64,000 nucleotides of DNA from Rhizobium rosettiformans (GCF_016806065.1 NZ_CP032405.1:3252001-3316000), one strand, 5' to 3'; shown: positions 44,717 through 54,168, counted from the first letter of the stretch. Numbers and translations: made by a program. The notes: a model not told the origin generated them from the sequence alone.

Positions 44717-44946
44717 ATTTAGCTTTTCGTGGAGGTTTGAGCAAGCGGGAGCTTGGCAGGTGTCGGGGCCACACGCGACGAGAGCAGCAGCTACGGCTAG
44801 ACCATCCAGTCAGACTCGAAACTTTGCCACATTATGCTCGGCAAGGTAACTTGAGATATGCCTACGCGTCGGAGTTTGCGACTTTGGACGGCGCCTGATC
44901 CGGCGCCTACGCCGCAGGTCGGCGCTCCTACTCATCGAACTCCGCT

Positions 44947-45351
44947 TTACTCCGCAGAGCACCAGCGGTAATGATCGGTCATTTCGAGATTTTCATTCTC
45001 GCGCTTCAGCACGAATTCGCGTTTGTTCAGCACTTCCAGCCGGCTCTTATACTCCGTGACTGTCGTCGGCAAAATGCTCCAGGAGCGGTGGTAATAGGAG
45101 CAGCTCTCGTCGAATTGATAGACGTTTCCGGATTGGGTCACGTTGCTCAGCTTGCAGCTGGTCTTGCCGCTCTTCACACTCTTTCCGTCATAGATGAACA
45201 GCATTGAACCCTTGGGGTCGCTGCACTCATGCTGGGACTGGACGTAACGTCCCTGATCGATCTGGAGCAACTCGTTGGCGGCGACGGGCGTGGCAAAGGC
45301 GATTGCCAGCGACGCCAGGGCGAGGGGCGGGATCATATTGGTGAAATACAT
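44947..45351 (-). CDS. Small secreted protein of unknown function
   Basis: A 134-residue protein with a signal peptide (about 1-25, ATPVAANE). The mature part has four cysteines (in SQHECSD, KTSCKLS, DESCSYYHR and YRWCSAE) in positions that could form two disulfides, and strands such as RYVQSQ, FVLKREN. I do not recognise a family. The 249 bases upstream of 44946 hold a GGCGCC hairpin but no gene; the region between this gene and the photolyase (about 230 bases) contains a GTCGAC-centred hairpin near 45497-45513. The start has an AAGAGA element upstream. Confidence 0.65.
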   Translation of the reverse strand: MYFTNMIPPLALASLAIAFATPVAANELLQIDQGRYVQSQHECSDPKGSMLFIYDGKSVKSGKTSCKLSNVTQSGNVYQFDESCSYYHRSWSILPTTVTEYKSRLEVLNKREFVLKRENENLEMTDHYRWCSAE

Positions 45352-45585
45352 GCTTTCAGTCTCTTGTACTCGTAAAGGTCGATTAGAACGCCTGAGCGCT
45401 CTATCTCAGTTTGGTAGTTGGGTCGATATTACACAGGCGATATCAACCGGTTACCGGTTGCATCTGATTATGGTGATTTCTTGAATGGCCCAGCCAAAGC
45501 TGTCGACGACAGCTGCCGGTTGTTGCCCCAGCCGGCCGGGTCAGTTCCTCCACCGCCAGTGAGAGTGGGGCGCGGGCAAGAGCGT

Positions 45586-47031
45586 TTACTCCGCCCTCAA
45601 CCCCTGAAACGCCGCCATCGCCGCATCCCTGGCCTTGCCGTGATCGACGATCGGCAGGGGATAGGTCTTGCCGAGGCTGACGCTCGCCTCTTTCAGAACA
45701 GCGAAGGGCGCCTCCGACGGCTTGTGGATAAATTTATCAGGCATGTCCTTCAGCTCCGGCACGAAGCGTCGGACGTATCGCCCCTCGGGGTCGAATTTCT
45801 CGCCCTGGCTGGTCGGATTGAAGATGCGGAAGAAGGGGGCGGCGTCGGCGCCGGAACCGGCGACCCATTGCCAACTGGCGGCATTCGAGGCCGGATCGGC
45901 ATCGACAAGCGTGTCGCGGAACCAGCGCTCGCCTTCCCGCCAGTCGATCAGAAGATCCTTGATCAGGAAGGAAGCAACGATCATGCGCACACGATTGTGC
46001 ATGAAGCCGGTTTGCCAGAGCTGGCGCATGCCGGCATCGACGATCGGGTAGCCGGTCTGACCCTTTTGCCACTTTTCGAGCAGGTCCGGTTCGTCGCGCC
46101 AGGGGAAGGCGTCGAACTTGGCGTTCCAGTTCTTGGTCGCGAGATCCGGAAAATGGAAGAGCAGATGATAGGAGAAATCGCGCCAGACGAGCTCCTTGCG
46201 GAAATGGACATAGTCCTCACTCGAATAGGCGTCCGACAGTCCTCGCGTCGCATGCCAGACGGAAGCGGGCGAGATTTCGCCCAGCGCGAGGTGCGGCGAG
46301 AGCATCGAGACATGCGCTTCGCCGGGAAAGTCGCGGCGGGTGCGATAGCCCTTGAGGCCGGATGCGATGAAATCGGTGAGGCGCTTCCTGGCACCGTCTT
46401 CGCCGGGTTGCCATTCGCTTTCAAAGCCTTTCGCCCAGTTCGGCTTAGTCGGCAGCAGGCCCCAGTCCGAAAGCGTCTCGCTTGTCGGCCAATGCTCAGG
46501 TGCGGTGAGCGAGTTTGGGGCCGGGATCGGTTCTGGCGGTTCGCCGGATCCGTCCAGTGCCTTCCAGAAAGGCGTATAGACACGGAAATGCCCGCCGGCC
46601 CCGGTCTTCAGCTTCGTCGGTTCGTGCAGGATCTGGCCGGCAAAGGTGCGCACGTCGATGCCATCAGCGATCAGTTTCGCCTTCAAGGCCTTGTCGACTG
46701 AGATGCCGGAGGGATCGTAGCGGCGATTCCAGAAGACCGCCGAAGCGCCAGCCTCCTTGATGAGATCCGAGAGCACGGCGTCGGCCGCGCCGCTACGCAA
46801 CACCAGCTTCGCGCCGAGCGCGTCGAGTGACGCCGACAAGGCTTCGAGCGAATGATGCAGCCACCAGGCTTGCGCAGCACCGAGCGGTCCGGTGCCGGCG
46901 TGCTCCGGCTCCATTATATAAAGAGGAACTAAGCGAAACCCCTCGTCCAGCGCTGTTGCGAGCGCGGCGTGGTCGGAGATCCGGAGATCCTTGCGGAACC
47001 AGAGGATGAGCGTCTTGGCGGATTGCGGCAT
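45586..47031 (-). CDS. phrB: Deoxyribodipyrimidine photolyase
   Basis: A 481-residue class I CPD photolyase that repairs UV dimers using light. N-terminal antenna-binding domain (LILWFRKDLRISDHAALATAL) and a C-terminal FAD domain with GYPIVDAGMRQLWQTGFMHNRVRMIVASFL, LLIDWREGERWF, NAASWQWVAGSG and the PYIRVFNP-like FFRIFNPTSQGEKFDP. FAD-contact residues of the family are retained. Frame extends to 47076, but MPQSAKT at 47031 gives the usual length. The ribosome site is weak. Not in an operon with the small gene at 47137. Confidence 0.94.
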   Translation of the reverse strand: MPQSAKTLILWFRKDLRISDHAALATALDEGFRLVPLYIMEPEHAGTGPLGAAQAWWLHHSLEALSASLDALGAKLVLRSGAADAVLSDLIKEAGASAVFWNRRYDPSGISVDKALKAKLIADGIDVRTFAGQILHEPTKLKTGAGGHFRVYTPFWKALDGSGEPPEPIPAPNSLTAPEHWPTSETLSDWGLLPTKPNWAKGFESEWQPGEDGARKRLTDFIASGLKGYRTRRDFPGEAHVSMLSPHLALGEISPASVWHATRGLSDAYSSEDYVHFRKELVWRDFSYHLLFHFPDLATKNWNAKFDAFPWRDEPDLLEKWQKGQTGYPIVDAGMRQLWQTGFMHNRVRMIVASFLIKDLLIDWREGERWFRDTLVDADPASNAASWQWVAGSGADAAPFFRIFNPTSQGEKFDPEGRYVRRFVPELKDMPDKFIHKPSEAPFAVLKEASVSLGKTYPLPIVDHGKARDAAMAAFQGLRAE

Positions 47032-47136
47032 GCGTTGTTCTTCTTCGTTGGCTTTCAAAGCCATACGAAGGGTCACCGCGACAAGATCACGCTGCCATCA
47101 CAAATCTGGGTTTTCGGCCGCGACGGGAAGCGGCGC

Positions 47137-47364
47137 TCAGGCGGCGGAGCGTGCGGTGGCGACCCGTCGGGCCTGTTCGGTCCGCAGCATGGCCATTATC
47201 TGCTGGGCATTTTCGCGGACATAGAGGCGATGCAGCTTTTCGGCGACTGGGGCGGTGGTCAGCAGGCAGGTATAGCCTTCCCGCTCATACCAGCGGAAAT
47301 CCACCACATTGTCCATGTTGACATAGAAGGGAAAGCCGTCCCCATCGTGAAGCTCAAGCCACAT
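47137..47364 (-). CDS. Small conserved-looking protein of unknown function
   Basis: A 75-residue protein with no signal peptide or membrane helix. The first part has strands (MWLELHDGDGFPFYVNMDNVVDFRWYE) that recall FlbD-like small domains, but the resemblance is weak, and the rest is helical with LHRLYVRENAQQIMAMLRTEQARR. The ATG at 47364 has AAGGAGG directly upstream, a strong ribosome site; the longer frame upstream to 47460 is not favoured. It lies 105 bases before the photolyase on the same strand and may be a separate unit. Confidence 0.65.
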   Translation of the reverse strand: MWLELHDGDGFPFYVNMDNVVDFRWYEREGYTCLLTTAPVAEKLHRLYVRENAQQIMAMLRTEQARRVATARSAA

Positions 47365-47507
47365 CGGCCGTCCTCCTTGCATTCTTTTCCGTATGAGGAG
47401 GGAAATAGCAGCGAAAGGTGAAGAGGGGGTTTCGGAACCATTGCCGGAACGACCACCCAAGATCTTGTAGGTCTAAGGTTTGGCAGGCAGCTGAGGTGTC
47501 CGGAATC

Positions 47508-47541
47508 AAAAAGCCCGCTGCCTTTGTCAGGCGCGGGCTTT
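47508..47541 (-). terminator. Terminator of tRNA-Asn
   Basis: On the minus strand a 9-bp stem AAAGCCCGC with GCGGGCTTT (47541-47533 with 47518-47510) is followed by a T run (47512-47508), ten bases past the tRNA. Confidence 0.88.
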
Positions 47542-47550
47542 GAAATAAGA

Positions 47551-47625
47551 TGGCTCCCCGGGCCGGATTCGAACCGGCGACCTGTCGATTAACAGTCGAA
47601 TGCTCTACCGCTGAGCTACCAGGGA
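47551..47625 (-). tRNA. tRNA-Asn (anticodon GTT)
   Basis: A 75-base tRNA on the minus strand. The acceptor stem TCCCTGG pairs with CCGGGGA (one T-G pair), the anticodon loop CTGTTAA holds GTT, the T-arm is GGTTCGAATCC, and CCA is encoded. A terminator follows at 47508-47541. Confidence 0.97.
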
Positions 47626-47789
47626 ACAGCCGCTTGGCGCGGTGTGAGCGGGGTAATACTGATGCTCGCTCCGTTTGCCAAGCGGTTTTTCAAAAAAAAT
47701 GTCATCGTCTTGTTTTTATTTGTGGGCTCACCATCTGGAGGGCGGTGGGAAAGGGGCCCAAAACCGCCGAAACGCAGGGAGTCTCGTGA

Positions 47790-48071
47790 ATGCCAGAACG
47801 TCGCTATCGGCTCGACCAGCAGCGAGGTCGCCTTGTGCTCGGCAAGCTCGAAATCCCCGTTCCCCGTTCCAGAGCGGGTCGAATCGTGACAGGAACGGCG
47901 CTTGTCGGCGGTGGCTTTCTGGGCTTTCTGCCGATCCTGGGCTTCTGGATGCTGCCGCTTGGCCTGATCGTTCTCTCTCATGACCTACCGGCCGTGCGCC
48001 GCCGTCGGCGACGCATGACCGTCTGGTGGACCCGTCGCAAGGACACGCCGCGCCCCGGCCCTGAGGACTGA
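47790..48071 (+). CDS. Small two-helix membrane protein
   Basis: A 93-residue protein with basic ends and a central hydrophobic stretch (about residues 32-63) that folds as two short helices around LGFLPILGFWMLPLGLIVLSHD. It recalls PGPGW-type transmembrane proteins, which also have a short loop and a basic tail (VRRRRRRMTVWWTRRK here), but I cannot confirm the family. GGGAG lies upstream of the ATG. It stands alone downstream of a long AT-richer leader (47627-47789) that has no gene. Confidence 0.65.
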   Translation: MPERRYRLDQQRGRLVLGKLEIPVPRSRAGRIVTGTALVGGGFLGFLPILGFWMLPLGLIVLSHDLPAVRRRRRRMTVWWTRRKDTPRPGPED

Positions 48072-48195
48072 GGCACGCGAAGGAGCACATGTCATAGTGA
48101 AATGACCTGATGGTTCCAACCCGATACGCTGGGTGGACTCAAACGGGATACCGAACACGGCAGTCGCCGTCTGGTTCCCGGAAAGGTCAAACGAC

Positions 48196-48450
48196 ATGAG
48201 CATATTCATTCAGGCGGAGAGTTCCTTGATTCTGACGCCGAAAGATTTTCACATCATCGATCACGCGATGCGGGCGGCCGAGCCGGCTAAGCCCGCTTAC
48301 TCCGATGACGGTCATCGGGAAGCGGTGGGCAAGGCGGTGATCCGGCTCTATACATCCGGCATGACCGATCCCGGACGCCTCGCCGAAGCCGCGAGCACCA
48401 TGGCCGCAACACGCCTGCTCGATCGTCGTCGCTGGCGAGAGGACTCTTAA
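48196..48450 (+). CDS. Small protein of unknown function
   Basis: An 84-residue cytoplasmic protein without a recognised family: a short strand-like N-terminus (SIFIQAESSLILTPKDFHIIDHAMRAAEPAK) followed by helices (REAVGKAVIRLYTSGMTDPGRLAEAASTMAATRLL) ending in a basic tail. The ATG at 48196 has AAAGGT upstream. Upstream, around 48150-48185, an imperfect inverted repeat (GAACACGGC with GCCGTCTGGTTC) may be part of the promoter region. Confidence 0.6.
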   Translation: MSIFIQAESSLILTPKDFHIIDHAMRAAEPAKPAYSDDGHREAVGKAVIRLYTSGMTDPGRLAEAASTMAATRLLDRRRWREDS

Positions 48451-48579
48451 GGAAAATCGGGCGGGGAAGGGCGCCTTCGGGCATCCACAGGAGCGCCGCG
48501 AAATTTGATGAATTTCCCCTTGCGCTCACTCTCGATCCGTTCTAAATGCCGCCCACCACACGCACTTTTCTACTCGGAT

Positions 48580-48653
48580 GGCCTCGTGGCGGAGTGGTGA
48601 CGCAGAGGACTGCAAATCCTTGTACCCCGGTTCAATTCCGGGCGAGGCCTCCA
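48580..48653 (+). tRNA. tRNA-Cys (anticodon GCA)
   Basis: A 74-base tRNA. Acceptor GGCCTCG with CGAGGCC, anticodon loop CTGCAAA with GCA, T-arm CCGGTTCAATTCCGG, encoded CCA at 48651-48653. No attachment-site repeat is seen beside it. Confidence 0.97.
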
Positions 48654-48861
48654 TCCGAACTTTCCCCATAGATACAATCGACTTTATCCTGGCGGCGTCG
48701 GCGATGTCGTCTTCGCGCGTCCCGCAAGAGCGACCGCGTCACTCGGCGGCCGCGATATTCTCGTGTGCGAGGAGAAGACCGGCTTGAAAGCGCCTCGCCC
48801 TGCAATTAAAGACACGGGTGGAATAAGCCGCTATGGCCGGTCGACACGGGGCGCGAATGAA

Positions 48862-49533
48862 ATGATGGATTACGTAGCAGCACGCACCAAGATGGTGGAT
48901 AACCAGATCAGGACGACGGACGTCACGTCCCATTCCGTGCTGACCGCCTTTCTTACGGTGCCGCGCGAAGCCTTCGTTGCAGCCGAGCTGAAGCCGCTCG
49001 CCTATATCGATGAGGACATGCAGGTGGCACCTGCCGCCAATGGCAATCCGGCCCGTTACATCATGGAGCCGTCGCCGCTCGCAAAGCTTCTGCAGCTGGC
49101 CGCCATCACCAAGGATGACCTCGTGCTCGAGGTCGGCTGTGGTGCAGGTTACGCCGCAGCACTTCTGTCGCTGCTCGCCGGTTCCGTCGTGGCGACCGAG
49201 AGCGACGAGGCGCTGGTGGCCCGTTCGACCGAAACGCTCTCCGAACTCGGTTATGACAATGTTGCCGTGGTCTCCGCCAGGCTGGAAGATGGTTATGCCG
49301 CCGAAGCGCCCTATGACGTGATCTTCGTCAATGGTGCCGTCGAGGAACTGTCGGAAACCCTGCTTGGACAGCTGCGCGAGGGCGGTCGTCTCGTGGCCGT
49401 CGTCGGTTACGGTAATGCGGCCCGCGCCCGCCTCTATGTGAAGAACGGCGGCATCACCTCCTATACCGAATATTTCAACGCCGCTGTGAAGCCGCTTCCG
49501 GGCTTCCGTAAGGCCGCCGAATTCGTCTTCTGA
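48862..49533 (+). CDS. Protein-L-isoaspartate O-methyltransferase family protein
   Basis: A 223-residue SAM methyltransferase. N-terminal ARTKMVDNQIRTTDVTSHSVLTAFLTVPREAFV, then the SAM motif VLEVGCGAGYAAALLSLLAG, then ATESDEALVARSTETL and YDVIFVNGAVEEL. It differs from classic Pcm in that the isoaspartate-binding region is less conserved, and it is the group that sits near tolC in rhizobia. Start could be 48862 or 48865; no strong ribosome site is seen. A terminator follows. popZ lies about 190 bases downstream. Confidence 0.85.
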   Translation: MMDYVAARTKMVDNQIRTTDVTSHSVLTAFLTVPREAFVAAELKPLAYIDEDMQVAPAANGNPARYIMEPSPLAKLLQLAAITKDDLVLEVGCGAGYAAALLSLLAGSVVATESDEALVARSTETLSELGYDNVAVVSARLEDGYAAEAPYDVIFVNGAVEELSETLLGQLREGGRLVAVVGYGNAARARLYVKNGGITSYTEYFNAAVKPLPGFRKAAEFVF

Positions 49534-49558
49534 AGCGCAACGTTTATCGAGTGCATTC

Positions 49559-49585
49559 AAGGCCCGCCGCGTGCGGGCCTTTTCG
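49559..49585 (+). terminator. Terminator of the isoaspartate methyltransferase gene
   Basis: A 9-bp stem AAGGCCCGC with GCGGGCCTT (49559-49567 with 49573-49581), followed by TTCG. Confidence 0.82.
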
Positions 49586-49726
49586 TTGATGCGCAACAAA
49601 GCTGTGCATCACGGCAATTCATTCTGCGCACGTGATTTTTTTCGAGAGGCGCGTATCCTAGGGTGAGCGCGAATCGGTATGGGGCTTATGTCCCGACTGA
49701 TATTTCTGAGGACAACGGGGATTAGT

Positions 49727-50689
49727 ATGGCTCAGCCAAGCGTAGCGCGTGAACCGTCCATGGAAGAGATCCTGGCATCCATTCGCCGGATCATCGAGAG
49801 CAATGATCCCGTGAACGGTGGAAGCCTGACGGAGGATGCGGCGTCGCTGACCGACGATCAGGGCGAGAGCGACGAGGACATGGGCTATGACGGCGGCGAA
49901 TTCGTCCCGGCCAACGATGCCGGTTCCGCTTTCCCCCTGTTTCCGCAGCGGGACATGGAGCGCGCCGAAGTCGAGCCGCGTCGTGAGCCGGTCCTCGAGC
50001 AGGCTTCGGAAGCGCCCAAAAGCGTGTCGCTCGCCGATCTCGCTGCCCGTGTGCGATCCGCATCCGAGCGCACGGAGCGTCCGAGCCCGCCGCAACTGTC
50101 CAACACGACTGCCCAAGTGACGGTCTCGCAGCCGCGTCGCGACAGCGAGTTCTCGACAGACAAGGCGCAGCATGAGGCGCCTGTCATGTCGACACGTCTC
50201 TCCGAAATGCGCGACCAGCAGCTGCGCCCAACGATCGCCGCCGAACCGGCTCAGGCACCAGTGCCGCGTGCCGAACAGGAAGCCGAGCGCCCCGCAGAAC
50301 CGTCGCCGATCGCGCGCATGGCCCATGTTGAGGTTCGCGCTGAACGCAGGGAGCCGGCCTTCCTGGAACCCGAAATGGAGCAGGCAGAGCCGTCGTTCGA
50401 GGTGGACATGCAGGTATCTGCGGCTTCCGACGATATGCATCAGAACATAGAAAACGAGGGCCGAGATCTGACTGCGCTAGTTTCTGCCGCAACCGTCGAG
50501 CAGGTTTCGCGTTCCTTCTCCGAACTTGCCGCCGCGTTTGACGGCAGCGAGCGCCGTTCGCTCGACGAGGTCGCCGAAGAAATGCTGCGTCCGATGCTGA
50601 AAGACTGGCTCGACGACAATCTGCCGACGCTGGTGGAGCGCCTCGTGCGCGAAGAAATCGAACGCGTCGCCCGCGGTCCGCGACGCTGA
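49727..50689 (+). CDS. popZ: Polar organizing protein PopZ (DUF2497)
   Basis: A 320-residue low-complexity scaffold protein. The conserved N-terminal helix EPSMEEILASIRRIIES (about residues 8-24) and the conserved C-terminal oligomerisation region (LDEVAEEMLRPMLKDWLDDNLPTLVERLVREEIERVARG, about 280-318) flank an acidic, proline-rich middle. PopZ forms polymer caps at the growing pole and holds the chromosome and polarity proteins. In Agrobacterium popZ is also next to valS, which supports the call. The ATG at 49727 has GGGG upstream; the in-frame extension upstream is unlikely. A strong terminator follows. Confidence 0.88.
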   Translation: MAQPSVAREPSMEEILASIRRIIESNDPVNGGSLTEDAASLTDDQGESDEDMGYDGGEFVPANDAGSAFPLFPQRDMERAEVEPRREPVLEQASEAPKSVSLADLAARVRSASERTERPSPPQLSNTTAQVTVSQPRRDSEFSTDKAQHEAPVMSTRLSEMRDQQLRPTIAAEPAQAPVPRAEQEAERPAEPSPIARMAHVEVRAERREPAFLEPEMEQAEPSFEVDMQVSAASDDMHQNIENEGRDLTALVSAATVEQVSRSFSELAAAFDGSERRSLDEVAEEMLRPMLKDWLDDNLPTLVERLVREEIERVARGPRR

Positions 50690-50712
50690 TCGAACTCCCT
50701 TTGGGGATCATG

Positions 50713-50738
50713 GGCCGCTCGCAAGAGCGGCCTTTTTT
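50713..50738 (+). terminator. Terminator of popZ
   Basis: An 8-bp stem GGCCGCTC with GAGCGGCC, GCAA loop and six T. TTGACT at 50740-50745 just after may begin the valS promoter. Confidence 0.92.
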
Positions 50739-50803
50739 ATTGACTTGGTTTTGTCAGTCCTATTTACCAAGCCACATCCAGAACTCGAAAATCCGGTCGG
50801 AAA

Positions 50804-53734
50804 ATGCTCGAAAAGACCTATGATTCAGCCGCCGTCGAACCGAAAATCGCGAAAGCATGGGAAGACGCCGATGCGTTTCGTGCTGGCGCCAACGCGAAGC
50901 CCGGCGAGGACACCTTCACCATCGTGATCCCGCCGCCGAACGTCACCGGCTCGCTTCACATGGGTCATGCGCTGAACAACACGCTGCAGGACATCATGGT
51001 CCGCTTCGAGCGCATGCGCGGCAAGGATGTGCTGTGGCAGCCGGGCATGGACCATGCCGGCATTGCGACCCAGATGGTTGTCGAGCGCAAACTTGCCGAA
51101 AACGGCCAGAACCTTTCGCGCCGCGACATGGGCCGCGAAGCCTTCATCGAAAAGGTCTGGGAGTGGAAGGAAGAATCGGGCGGCCTGATCTTCAATCAGT
51201 TGAAGCGCCTCGGCGCCTCCTGTGACTGGTCGCGCGAACGCTTCACCATGGACGAGGGCCTGTCGGCGGCCGTTCTCGAAGTTTTCGTCACGCTCTACAA
51301 GGAAGGCCTGATCTATCGCGGCAAGCGACTGGTCAACTGGGATCCGAAGTTCGAAACCGCGATTTCCGACCTTGAGGTCGAGAACAAGGAAGTTGAAGGC
51401 CATATGTGGCACTTCAAATATCCGCTCGCCGGTGGCGAGACCTACACCTATGTCGAGAAGGATGAGGATGGCAACGTCACCTTCCAGGAGGAGCGCAACT
51501 ACATCTCGATCGCAACGACGCGGCCTGAGACCATGCTCGGCGACGGCGCGGTTGCCGTTCATCCTTCGGATGAGCGTTACGCCGCAATCGTCGGAAAACT
51601 CTGCGAGATCCCTGTTGGACCCAAGGAGCATCGTCGCCTGATCCCGATCATCACCGACGAATATCCGGATCCGAAGTTTGGTTCGGGTGCGGTGAAGATT
51701 ACGGGCGCGCATGACTTCAACGACTATCAGGTCGCGCGCCGCAACAAGATCCCGCTCTATCGCCTGATGGACACCCAGGCGAAGATGCGCGACGACGGCG
51801 AGGATTATGCCGTTTACGCAGCGCGCGCGCTGGAGATCGCCAAGACCGGCCATCTGCCGAACGAGGCTGAGGTCGACGACATCAATCTGGTGCCGGACGA
51901 GTATCGCGGCCTCGACCGCTACGAGGCCCGCAAGCGCATCGTCGATGCGATCAATGCGGAAGGCCTCGCGGTCACCGTCAAGGACGCTGAAGGCAACGAC
52001 GTGCCCTTCGTCGAGAACAAGAAGATCATGCAGCCCTTCGGTGACCGCTCTGGCGTCGTCATCGAGCCGATGCTGACCGACCAGTGGTTTGCCGATGCCA
52101 AGACGCTGGCCGAGCCGGCGATTGCCTCCGTGCGCGAAGGTCGCACCAACTTCGTCCCGAAGAACTGGGAAAAGACCTACTTCGAGTGGATGGAAAACAT
52201 CGAGCCCTGGTGCATCTCCCGCCAGCTCTGGTGGGGTCACCAGATCCCGGCCTGGTATGGTCCCGACGGTCAGGTCTTCGTTGAGAAGACCGAGGAAGAA
52301 GCGCTGCACTCGGCGATCCAGCACTACATCGCCCATGAAGGCCCCTGGAAGGCCTGGGTCGAAGAGAAGCTCGAGAACTTCCAGCCCGGCGAAATCCTGA
52401 CCCGCGACGAAGACGTGCTCGACACCTGGTTCTCGTCTGCGCTCTGGCCCTTCTCGACGCTGGGCTGGCCGGAGGAGACGCCGGAACTGGCGAAATATTA
52501 CCAGACCGACGTGCTGGTGACCGGCTTCGACATCATCTTCTTCTGGGTTGCCCGCATGATGATGATGGGCCTGCATTTCATGAAGGACGAGGACGGCAAT
52601 CCGGTTGAGCCCTTCCACACGGTCTATGTGCATGCACTGGTTCGCGACAAGAACGGCCAGAAGATGTCGAAGTCCAAGGGCAACGTCATCGACCCGCTGG
52701 AGCTGATCGACGAATACGGTGCCGACGCGCTGCGCTTTACGCTCGCGATCATGGCGGCCCAGGGTCGCGACGTGAAGCTGGATCCTGCCCGCATCGCTGG
52801 CTACCGCAACTTCGGCACCAAGCTGTGGAACGCCACGCGGTTCGCCGAGATGAACGGCGTGAAGGCCGATCCGGCATTTCTGCCGGAGACCACCTCGCTC
52901 GCCATCAACCGCTGGATCCTGACGGAGCTTGCCCGCACGGAAGCCGAGGTGACCGAGGCCATTGAGGCCTATCGCTTCAACGACGCCGCCGGCAGCCTCT
53001 ATCGCTTCGTCTGGAACCAGTTCTGCGACTGGTATCTGGAATTGCTCAAGCCCGTCTTCATGGGCGAGGACGAAAGCGCCAAGACGGAAGCGCAGGCCTG
53101 CGCGGCCTATGTGCTCGAGCAGATCTACAAGCTGCTGCATCCCTTCATGCCCTTCATGACGGAAGAGCTCTGGGCCCATACAGCAGGCGAGGGCGTGTCC
53201 CGCGACACCCTGCTCTGCCACGCCGACTGGCCGACGCCGGAATTCTCCGATGAGAATTCGGCAGCTGACATCAACTGGCTGATCGATCTGGTCACCGGCA
53301 TCCGCTCTGCCCGTTCGGAAATGAACGTGCCGCCGGGCGCCACAGCGCCGCTCGTCGTGGTGGGTGCCAATGGCGTGACCCAGGAGCGGTTGATCCGTCA
53401 TGATGCGGCGATCCAGCGTCTCGCCCGAGTCGAGGCGATTACCGTTGCCGATGTCGCACCGAAGGGCGCCGCCCAGATCATCGTCGGCGAGGCGACCGCC
53501 TGCCTTCCACTGGGTGCCTTGATCGATCTCTCTTCAGAGAAGGCCCGTATCGAAAAGGCGATCGCCAAGGTGGACCAGGAACTGGGCCGCATCGCCGGAA
53601 AGCTGGGCAACGAGAAATTCGTGGCCAATGCCAATCCGGAGGTGGTGGCTGCCGAGCGCGAACGCCAGCAGGAGCTCGAAGTGCAGAAGGCGAGTCTTCT
53701 GACCGCGCTTTCGCGGGTTATCGAAGCAGGTTGA
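50804..53734 (+). CDS. valS: Valine-tRNA ligase
   Basis: A 976-residue class I aminoacyl-tRNA synthetase. The HIGH box is HMGH at residues 52-55 and KMSKS at 620-624. An editing (CP1) domain lies in between (TTRPETMLGD, GSGAVKITGAHDFNDY), and the C-terminal arm ends in a coiled coil (KARIEKAIAKVDQELGRIAGKL...). The editing region has an extra acidic stretch (VEKDEDGNVTFQEERN) compared with shorter homologues. Essential. Upstream popZ has its own terminator, so valS is transcribed separately; a strong terminator follows. Confidence 0.97.
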   Translation: MLEKTYDSAAVEPKIAKAWEDADAFRAGANAKPGEDTFTIVIPPPNVTGSLHMGHALNNTLQDIMVRFERMRGKDVLWQPGMDHAGIATQMVVERKLAENGQNLSRRDMGREAFIEKVWEWKEESGGLIFNQLKRLGASCDWSRERFTMDEGLSAAVLEVFVTLYKEGLIYRGKRLVNWDPKFETAISDLEVENKEVEGHMWHFKYPLAGGETYTYVEKDEDGNVTFQEERNYISIATTRPETMLGDGAVAVHPSDERYAAIVGKLCEIPVGPKEHRRLIPIITDEYPDPKFGSGAVKITGAHDFNDYQVARRNKIPLYRLMDTQAKMRDDGEDYAVYAARALEIAKTGHLPNEAEVDDINLVPDEYRGLDRYEARKRIVDAINAEGLAVTVKDAEGNDVPFVENKKIMQPFGDRSGVVIEPMLTDQWFADAKTLAEPAIASVREGRTNFVPKNWEKTYFEWMENIEPWCISRQLWWGHQIPAWYGPDGQVFVEKTEEEALHSAIQHYIAHEGPWKAWVEEKLENFQPGEILTRDEDVLDTWFSSALWPFSTLGWPEETPELAKYYQTDVLVTGFDIIFFWVARMMMMGLHFMKDEDGNPVEPFHTVYVHALVRDKNGQKMSKSKGNVIDPLELIDEYGADALRFTLAIMAAQGRDVKLDPARIAGYRNFGTKLWNATRFAEMNGVKADPAFLPETTSLAINRWILTELARTEAEVTEAIEAYRFNDAAGSLYRFVWNQFCDWYLELLKPVFMGEDESAKTEAQACAAYVLEQIYKLLHPFMPFMTEELWAHTAGEGVSRDTLLCHADWPTPEFSDENSAADINWLIDLVTGIRSARSEMNVPPGATAPLVVVGANGVTQERLIRHDAAIQRLARVEAITVADVAPKGAAQIIVGEATACLPLGALIDLSSEKARIEKAIAKVDQELGRIAGKLGNEKFVANANPEVVAAERERQQELEVQKASLLTALSRVIEAG

Positions 53735-53762
53735 TCTGCGAAAGCTTCAGGAATGAAATTCT

Positions 53763-53796
53763 AAAGGCCGGATTTCACATCCGGCCTTTTCTTTTT
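53763..53796 (+). terminator. Terminator of valS
   Basis: An 11-bp stem AAAGGCCGGAT with ATCCGGCCTTT (53763-53773 with 53779-53789) followed by TCTTTTT. Confidence 0.92.
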
Positions 53797-54168
53797 GCGT
53801 CGCACCATGACCAGACAATTGCTTTGCTATCTTCCATATCGATTCTGACCGTTATCTTGTTGCTAATGCTCGATTTGCCTGCAGCCGCGATGCGAAATGC
53901 ATAAATTTCGCCCAAATCGATGATCGGCAAAACTGTGGCGTGCATGCAACGCAGGGTGACATCCGTAAAATCGTTTTCTCAAAAACGAGAATCTATGGCA
54001 ATATTTGAGATTATTTGTCCACGGCTGCGGCATTTTGACGTGCGCGTAAGGAACGTTACGTAAAAATTTCTGCAAGGGAACATTCCTGTGATGCCGATCA
54101 CCGGATTGCCATCCTGTCGCACATGTCTAGTATGCCAAATCACAGTTTTGCCTGAATTGGGGAGAGAT
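53797..54168. other. Long AT-richer leader of the FadL-type gene
   Basis: This 372-base interval is visibly richer in A and T than its surroundings and has no supported gene. It contains CGTTTT/AAAACG (about 53971-53986) and a run of ACGTTACGTAAAA type near 54052. It probably holds the promoter and perhaps regulator sites, but none fits a consensus I can name. Confidence 0.4.

Noticed and set aside
50825..53401. An 858-codon minus-strand frame opposite valS
   Set aside because: Same reason: a shadow of valS, which has complete HIGH and KMSKS motifs.
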